The position numbers and the translations under genes were made by a program. Of a stretch of DNA of 64,000 nucleotides, positions 59,053 through 64,000 are shown piece by piece. The notes below the pieces were generated by a model. The model was not told the origin of the DNA. It saw nothing but the letters and a program-made list of their open reading frames with translations, and did not search any database. Source of the stretch: Spinacia oleracea (Eukaryota > Streptophyta > Magnoliopsida > Caryophyllales > Amaranthaceae); the NCBI RefSeq assembly GCF_020520425.1, contig NC_079491.1, forward strand, positions 111,972,652 to 112,036,651, in the 5' to 3' direction. Each line of letters begins with the position of its first letter. Position 1 is the stretch's first letter.

Positions 59053-60237
59053 ATGGGTGATGTTGTGGTTCTTAAGTTTCAGTACAGGGGGGTTGATGTT
59101 GATGTAGTAGTTGATGATGTTGTTAAGGTCATGTTAATTGATCTGATTATAGATTACTGGGATACGGCTGTTCGAAGTAAGAAACGGACACCTAAATACC
59201 CTTCATTTGCATATGCGCATAAGATGAAACATTTCGCACTAAAGTCTGATAAGGACTTGAGGATGATGTTTAACAACTTAAGTGGTCGAGACTGTATATA
59301 CATTTGGGTCGGAGAGGTATCGGCTTCTTCTAAAATTGTGAAGACTGCTAGGGCACTGAGGACATCCCGGATTGCTAAACAACTTAAAGAAAGTATGCTT
59401 GAGTTAATTCCAATAATGGAGTCTGAGGATAATGGAGTATCAACTTCTTATGGAAAGAAAATTCCAAGAATTACTGCATGGAGGAAGGGTTTGGTTTATA
59501 GGTCAAATTTTATTTCGGAGAAACCTACTATTACTAAGCCTAGTGAGGAGCTAGCGGTTGAAGACTGTGAGGGTCAATTTGAAGAACAGTTGTCTGATCA
59601 GGATATGGAGGGTGAAGAATCAACTGAAAACAGGGATGATGATGAAGAGTTGTCTGATCAAGTTGATGGGGATGCAGATATGTCTGAAGATGATTATGAA
59701 ACCAAGATGTATGAGGATGAGGAGTTTGGGAAAATTGTTATCAAACCTTGGCATATATTCACTGATAAGCAACATTTGAGAGATGATGTGAAGGACTACT
59801 GCATCCAAAATGGGATTTCTATTGTGGTTGTTAGGGCCGACAACTTCAGGTGGACGGTTAAATGTTCCGCTAACTGTGGTTGGAAGTTGCATTCTTCAAG
59901 GCTTCCTGACGGAGTTACATGGGGAATTAAATCCATCCGAAATTCAGAACATAAATGCAGTGGTTTTGAGATTAAGAAGCCAATGGGGATATGGGCAACT
60001 AAAGTTTTAATGGAAGATATCAGAGATAACAATCTTATTTCTGCAAAATCAATGAATGAGATCTTGTGGAAGAGATATGAGGTTCAGATGGCTCCAATAA
60101 CACTTTATAGGGCGAGATCTCGGGCATTGATTGAGATGAAGCGTAAGAGGAGCAAAACTGTACAATTTAGTAAGTGCGAGTCTTTTGGCCACAATGATAT
60201 GGAGGGTGAAGAATCAACTGAAAAATGGGGATGGTGA
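59053..60237 (+). CDS. MULE-transposase-derived protein, truncated (PB1-like + Mutator zinc domain)
   Basis: 394 codons from ATG 59053, immediately after a splice acceptor. Residues ~1-95 look like the PB1-like N-terminal domain of plant MULE-related proteins. 180-225 is an acidic D/E-rich linker. ~224-303 matches the MuDR-type DNA-binding zinc domain (FTDKQHLRDDVKDYCIQNG, C271, C275, H300, C302). ~310-362 resembles the helical segment before the MULE catalytic core. The DDE catalytic domain and SWIM finger are missing, so it cannot be an active transposase. It may be a degenerate MULE or a domesticated gene. The C-terminus is artificial: at residue ~381 the zinc-knuckle sequence breaks off and runs into a second copy of the acidic linker. 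Its promoter side appears to be 48 kb away. Confidence 0.75.
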   Translation: MGDVVVLKFQYRGVDVDVVVDDVVKVMLIDLIIDYWDTAVRSKKRTPKYPSFAYAHKMKHFALKSDKDLRMMFNNLSGRDCIYIWVGEVSASSKIVKTARALRTSRIAKQLKESMLELIPIMESEDNGVSTSYGKKIPRITAWRKGLVYRSNFISEKPTITKPSEELAVEDCEGQFEEQLSDQDMEGEESTENRDDDEELSDQVDGDADMSEDDYETKMYEDEEFGKIVIKPWHIFTDKQHLRDDVKDYCIQNGISIVVVRADNFRWTVKCSANCGWKLHSSRLPDGVTWGIKSIRNSEHKCSGFEIKKPMGIWATKVLMEDIRDNNLISAKSMNEILWKRYEVQMAPITLYRARSRALIEMKRKRSKTVQFSKCESFGHNDMEGEESTEKWGW

Positions 60238-60790
60238 AGAAATGCCTGATCATGGTGATGCAGATGTGTCCGAAAATGATTATGAACCCAAGATATATCA
60301 GGATGAGGAGTTTGGGAAAATTGTTATCAAACGTTGGCATATATTCACTGATAAGCAACGTTTGAGGGATGTTGTGAAGGAGTATCTCAAACTGGGATTT
60401 CTATTGTGGTTGTTAGGACCGACAACTTCTGATGGACAGTTAAATGTTCTGCTAACTGTGGTAGGAGGTTGCATGCTTCAAGGCTTCCTGGTGGAGTTAC
60501 ATGGGGAATTAAATCCATCCAAAATTCAGAACATACATGCAGCGGTGAATGGGAATATGATGTTTCAATGGCTCCAATAACACTTCATAGGGCGAGATCT
60601 CAGGCATTGATTGAGATGAAAGGTAAGAGGAGCAAAACTGTACAATGTAGTAATTGCAAGTCTTTTGGCCACAATGCTAAGTCTTGCAAAAGACAAGGGT
60701 CAAAAATATGTGCAGAATGAGAAGCAAAGAGAAAATAGCCAAGTTTCCTCCTCGCCCAGAAGAATAAGACAGTTGTTCCAGCTAGATTTG
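60196..60790 (+). pseudogene. partial tandem duplicate of MULE-derived gene
   Basis: A 594-bp direct repeat: the unit starting GATATGGAGGGTGAAG at 59602 recurs at 60196. The second copy has frameshifts and lacks ~90 bp corresponding to residues ~303-345 of the first. It retains the complete zinc knuckle C..C....H....C (CSNCKSFGHNAKSC, ~60648-60690) that the first copy has lost at the junction. The original gene's C-terminus therefore lies here. Confidence 0.8.
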
Positions 60791-61044
60791 CAATCACATC
60801 CTATGCATCTAAAGTTATTTATGGTTCTGTATTTGATAAACACTAGTTATAAGTTAAAGCATATTAATTGTTGTAAACTGGATCACATACGCTATTCTGT
60901 TGATTTTCTGGTTTTCTTTTGCCTCGTTTTACAGGTGGAAGTGGAAGTCGGCTTATTGGAGTTGTAGTAATTTAAATGTGGTGACTTGTATTGGAAGTAG
61001 TTATGTAGAAGACTCCTGACCTTTTATCCCCACTAGGTTGAAAG
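60791..61044 (+). other. possible last exon/3' end of MULE-derived gene
   Basis: A good acceptor (CGTTTTACAG at 60925-60934) is followed by a short open stretch ending in TAG at 60967-60969. It could be the terminal exon of the ancestral gene; without transcripts this is weak. Confidence 0.35.
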
Positions 61045-61202
61045 TGCAAGGACTTACAAACTCGATGCCGGATTCATCAATCATTTCATTCATCCTCAAG
61101 GAGGGATATGTTGTGCAGATTAGGTTTTCAAATCAAGTTTATGAGCATGCATCAAATACGAAATGATTGATGAATCCGGCATCGATTTTGTAAGTCCTTG
61201 CA
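61045..61202. repeat. 43-bp near-perfect inverted repeat with 72-bp loop
   Basis: The arms 61045-61087 and 61160-61202 are reverse complements with a single mismatch (CTCGATGCC versus GGCATCGAT). No target-site duplication or known TE terminus was recognised at the ends. An RNA from either strand would form a long hairpin of plant pri-miRNA size. Confidence 0.93.
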
Positions 61203-62303
61203 TGATGATTTGAAGGCTTGTGCACGTTATGCTAGGATAACTGTCTTGCTTATTGTAACTACTTTCTGATGTTGGTTGCAAGTAGAAACTGTTGGACAAT
61301 TGAATTATGTGCTTGGTTGCCAGTGAATTTAAAATGCCTCTAGGAGAAAACGTGCTCTGAGTCGAGCGGACCCAAATTTTCCAGCAAAGCCAGAGAAAAA
61401 CCTAGATATTTGGAAAGATCAGATGCTTGCAAGACTGGGGTATTGATCTCTGTCATTTCAAAGAAAGTATTAACTTTATTGAAGTTAAAGCTTGTCCTTA
61501 ATCCCAAACCTGCAGATGGGTTAGTCAGTTATATTGGCTAATGAAGATTGGAGTATATAGCATGCTTCAAGCTTTGTCAAGAAGGGGCACTGAGGCACAG
61601 GTTTGACTCCGGACTCCCTACGCGTTGCATTTCTAAATTTCAATTTGAGTCTACTGTTATGTGATCGTGAGAAATACTTCCCGTGTAGTAGCATTGCATC
61701 CCTTTTCTATGGAAGTATTATTTCCCACTACCTTGTGACTGTCCTGAAAAGTTGGTTATACTAACTTTAAAATGTTCTAAGATGTTTTTAATCTTTTAGT
61801 TACAGGACTTGTTAACAAAGAGTTTAGTACTAGGATAAGGCTTACAATAAGGCATAAGGGCACTCTATAGACTATAGAATATAGACCGATTCCCTTTTTT
61901 CTACGGAAACAGGTCTAGACCAAAGTGAGCCTAATTCACCCACCTCAACCAGACGACCAGTTGTTTAGACCAAACCCTTCACCCTGTTTTAGTGTAGGCT
62001 CGACTTTTCGCAGACCCGACCTGTTGAACAAGACTTCTTATTTATTATGACAACTCAGCAAACACCTGCAACACATGGACATTATATTTCTAATTTTATT
62101 TAGGAGTTCAAATCTTTGAAAAGATTAGTCCTACTATAGTTACTAATACTATTAAGAAATACTCTATCACACCAGGTCATTACATGTTAAGAAGTAGTGG
62201 GGTAGAGCAATCAAGATTACAAATATGCAAATTATGTTTTAGAAGATAGTACCAACCACAACAACCACCTCTTGCTCCTAATCTTCTGATAAGGTGCCAA
62301 AAA
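61203..62303. other. intergenic, no gene recognised
   Basis: About 1.1 kb with no ORF of note and no clear TE boundary. A C-rich phrase near 61920-62030 (ACCCACCTCAACCAGACGACC...) looks like dispersed-repeat debris. The 5' UTR and promoter of the next gene must lie in its right part; TATA-like sequences are too common here to pick one. Confidence 0.5.
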
Positions 62304-64000
62304 ATGGTGGCACAATCAGAGAGATTAAGAGCATTTTTCAACAACAGATGGCTGGTATTTGTAGCTTCAATGTGGGTGCAATCTTTTGCAGGAGTCGGGT
62401 ATCTGTTCGGAAGCATTTCTCCAATGATTAAGAGTACAATGGGGTATAACCAAAAGCAAGTTTCTTACTTGGGTGTGGCTAAGAACTTAGGCGACTGCAT
62501 TGGATTTATTGCTGGTGCATTGTGCGAGATTTTACCATTCTGGGGTGTTTTGTCAATTGGTGTTCTGCAGACTTTTGTTGGGTATGGATTTCTTTGGCTA
62601 ATTATCGCCAACAGATTGACTACTTTACCTCTGTGGGTGGTAAGTTGGTGACTTTTCTTCCTTCTTCTGCTCAAATTTCTTGTAATTGTATGTAATTGTG
62701 ATGATTTTATGATTAATTGGGTCTTATTGAATCGAATTTTAGCAATTATTTTCTTCACTGCCTGGATAAATATGTAATGATGCTTTGGTCAAATACAATA
62801 TTTATTATGATCAACGTGATAATTCAACTTAGAAGCTGGCTGCATTTCTCTCTTTTTATTATTTTTATATACTATTTTTATTTCAATATTTTTATTTCTC
62901 ATTCTGTCTCTTTTCACATGTGCAGATAAATTTGAACCAATTTTTTCAATTAAGGGTGAACTAAAACTAGTTCAACTTAGAAGCTGGCTGCATTTCTCTC
63001 TTTTTATTATTTCTATAACTATTTTTTTTTTTAGTCATAGAGACCTTGCTTGGTCATTGGATTTTGATGTGGTCAACAGTTTGTGTTTTGGTTGTTTTCT
63101 CTTAAAGTCATGAATAGCTAATATCCGATAAGTGATTAAGCTAAGCATCTATGTGAAAGGTAATGCATAAACCGCTGGTTCAAGGAATCAATACAAACAC
63201 ACAACTCTGCTGGCTATAATATTAAATTTGTCATAATTTATTTGATTTTTTATTATATAATCCTTAGCATGTCATAGGCAGTTTTAAAATTATGATGCAT
63301 GACATGTTCTTCCTACAAATTGTTGCAGCTATTCATTGCCATATTCGTGGGAACAAATGGTGAGACCTATTATAATACAGCAGCTCTAGTTTCATGTGTG
63401 CTAAACTTCCCTGATAGCCGTGGCCCTATTGTTGGGATACTTAAAGGATTTGCTGGTTTGAGTGGAGCAATTTTAAGCCAAATGTATCACATCTTCAGCA
63501 CTTCTAATCGCACTTCCCTCATATTAACAATAGCCATTGCTCCCTCAATTGTTGTTCTTTCTCTAATGTTTTCCATCAGATATGTGGAAGGTCATCGACA
63601 ACAAAGGCCTTCAGACAATTTGAGCTTCTCATTTGTGTATGGTGTTTGCCTCGTCTTGGCTGCTTATTTGATGTCTTCCTTGCTTCTTGAAGACTACTTG
63701 AGCCAATCTTTGATCATATTTTGTTCCATAATCTTGCTCAGCATCTTGCTACTTCCCTTAGTAGTGCCTATTGCACTGTCCTTTTCTTCAGAAGTGCATG
63801 ATCCAATTGAAGAGAGCCTCCTACCTGGTGAGTTGAGCGAATCTGTACAAGATAAACCTGAAGCCATCATTGGCGAGGTTGAAACTGAGGCTGACAGTAA
63901 AAAAAGAGGTCCTAAACTAGGGGAGAATTTCATCTTGCGGCAAGCTTTAGGCAAGGCGGATCTTTGGCTTTTGTTTGTATCCCTGGTATTGGGTTCTGGA
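62304..64000 (+). CDS. nodulin-like/NFD4-type MFS membrane transporter, 5' part
   Basis: Exon 1 is 62304-62639 (112 codons); exon 2 starts at 63329 and is open to the window end (224 codons). The donor GTG|GTAAGT and acceptor GTTGCAG|CT join the frame in phase 0. The protein starts MVAQSERLRAFFNNRWLVFVASMWVQSFAGVGY-type, with the Nodulin-like N-terminal module: YLFGSISP.IKS.MGYNQKQ, GVAKNLGDCIGF and, in exon 2, the hallmark VGTNGETYYNTAALVSCV and SRGPIVGILKGFAGLSGAI. Several hydrophobic membrane segments follow. Near the window end a hydrophilic loop of ~80 residues precedes the second half. Family members are multi-spanning transporters of the NUCLEAR FUSION DEFECTIVE 4-like group, with substrates mostly unknown. 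No stops or frame breaks. The C-terminal half is beyond the window. Confidence 0.9.
62640..63328 (+). other. intron of nodulin-like gene
   Basis: 689 bp, GT-AG, T-rich. It contains a direct repeat of about 45 bp, phrase TTCAACTTAGAAGCTGGCTG, at 62823 and 62971. No gene inside. Confidence 0.85.

Overview
This is plant nuclear DNA, most likely from a eudicot. It has GT-AG introns, AT-rich intergenic sequence, Ty1/copia and Athila-like Ty3/gypsy LTR retrotransposons, Stowaway- and Tourist-like MITEs, a MULE-derived gene and a plant nodulin-like (NFD4-type) transporter. The repeat families look like those of Amaranthaceae/Chenopodiaceae such as spinach, but that is an impression I cannot test here. 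No bacterial, organellar, tRNA, rRNA or CRISPR feature was seen.

Layout. (1) TE-1, 1-9637: a minus-strand LTR element cut by the window start, with long (2.09 kb) nearly identical LTRs and about 5.7 kb of internal DNA without any recognisable gag or pol. (2) 9638-10542: old Stowaway-like MITE sequence, then what looks like the promoter and 5' leader of a gene. (3) 10543-58775: a nested stack of retrotransposons inserted in that leader or its first intron. (4) 58776-61000: the coding part of the interrupted gene, a MULE-transposase-derived protein with a PB1-like N-terminus and a Mutator-type zinc domain, followed by a partial tandem duplicate. (5) 61045-61202: a near-perfect 43-bp inverted repeat. 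(6) 62304-64000: the 5' part of an intact two-exon nodulin-like/MFS transporter gene that runs off the window.

The stack was resolved from LTR boundaries and 5-bp target-site duplications (TSDs). TE-2 (copia, minus strand, probable TSD AAATA) is the outermost. TE-3 (non-autonomous, Tat/Ogre-like, plus strand, TSD GCTAC, 10797-21785) sits in its 3' LTR. TE-4 (Athila-like, plus strand, TSD GCATA, 23529-55833) sits in its pol gene. TE-5 (copia, minus strand, TSD GGACC, 29571-50121) sits in the second ORF of TE-4. TE-6 (same family as TE-5, decayed coding region, TSD AGATT, 31396-41871) sits in the 3' untranslated region of TE-5. A Tourist-like MITE sits in the 5' LTR of TE-2. The deepest point is therefore gene > TE-2 > TE-4 > TE-5 > TE-6.

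The most unusual items are: a fragment resembling a plant YTH-domain (ECT family) m6A-reader gene carried by TE-3; pairs of GCGCCCAG/CTGGGCGC palindromes recurring through TE-3; an Athila-like element that keeps gag-protease and a second ORF but has no RT, RNase H or integrase; a mosaic LTR in TE-5 whose first ~215 bp match the TE-6 LTR instead of its own partner; and the inverted repeat at 61045. All calls come from reading the sequence. No database search or alignment program was used.
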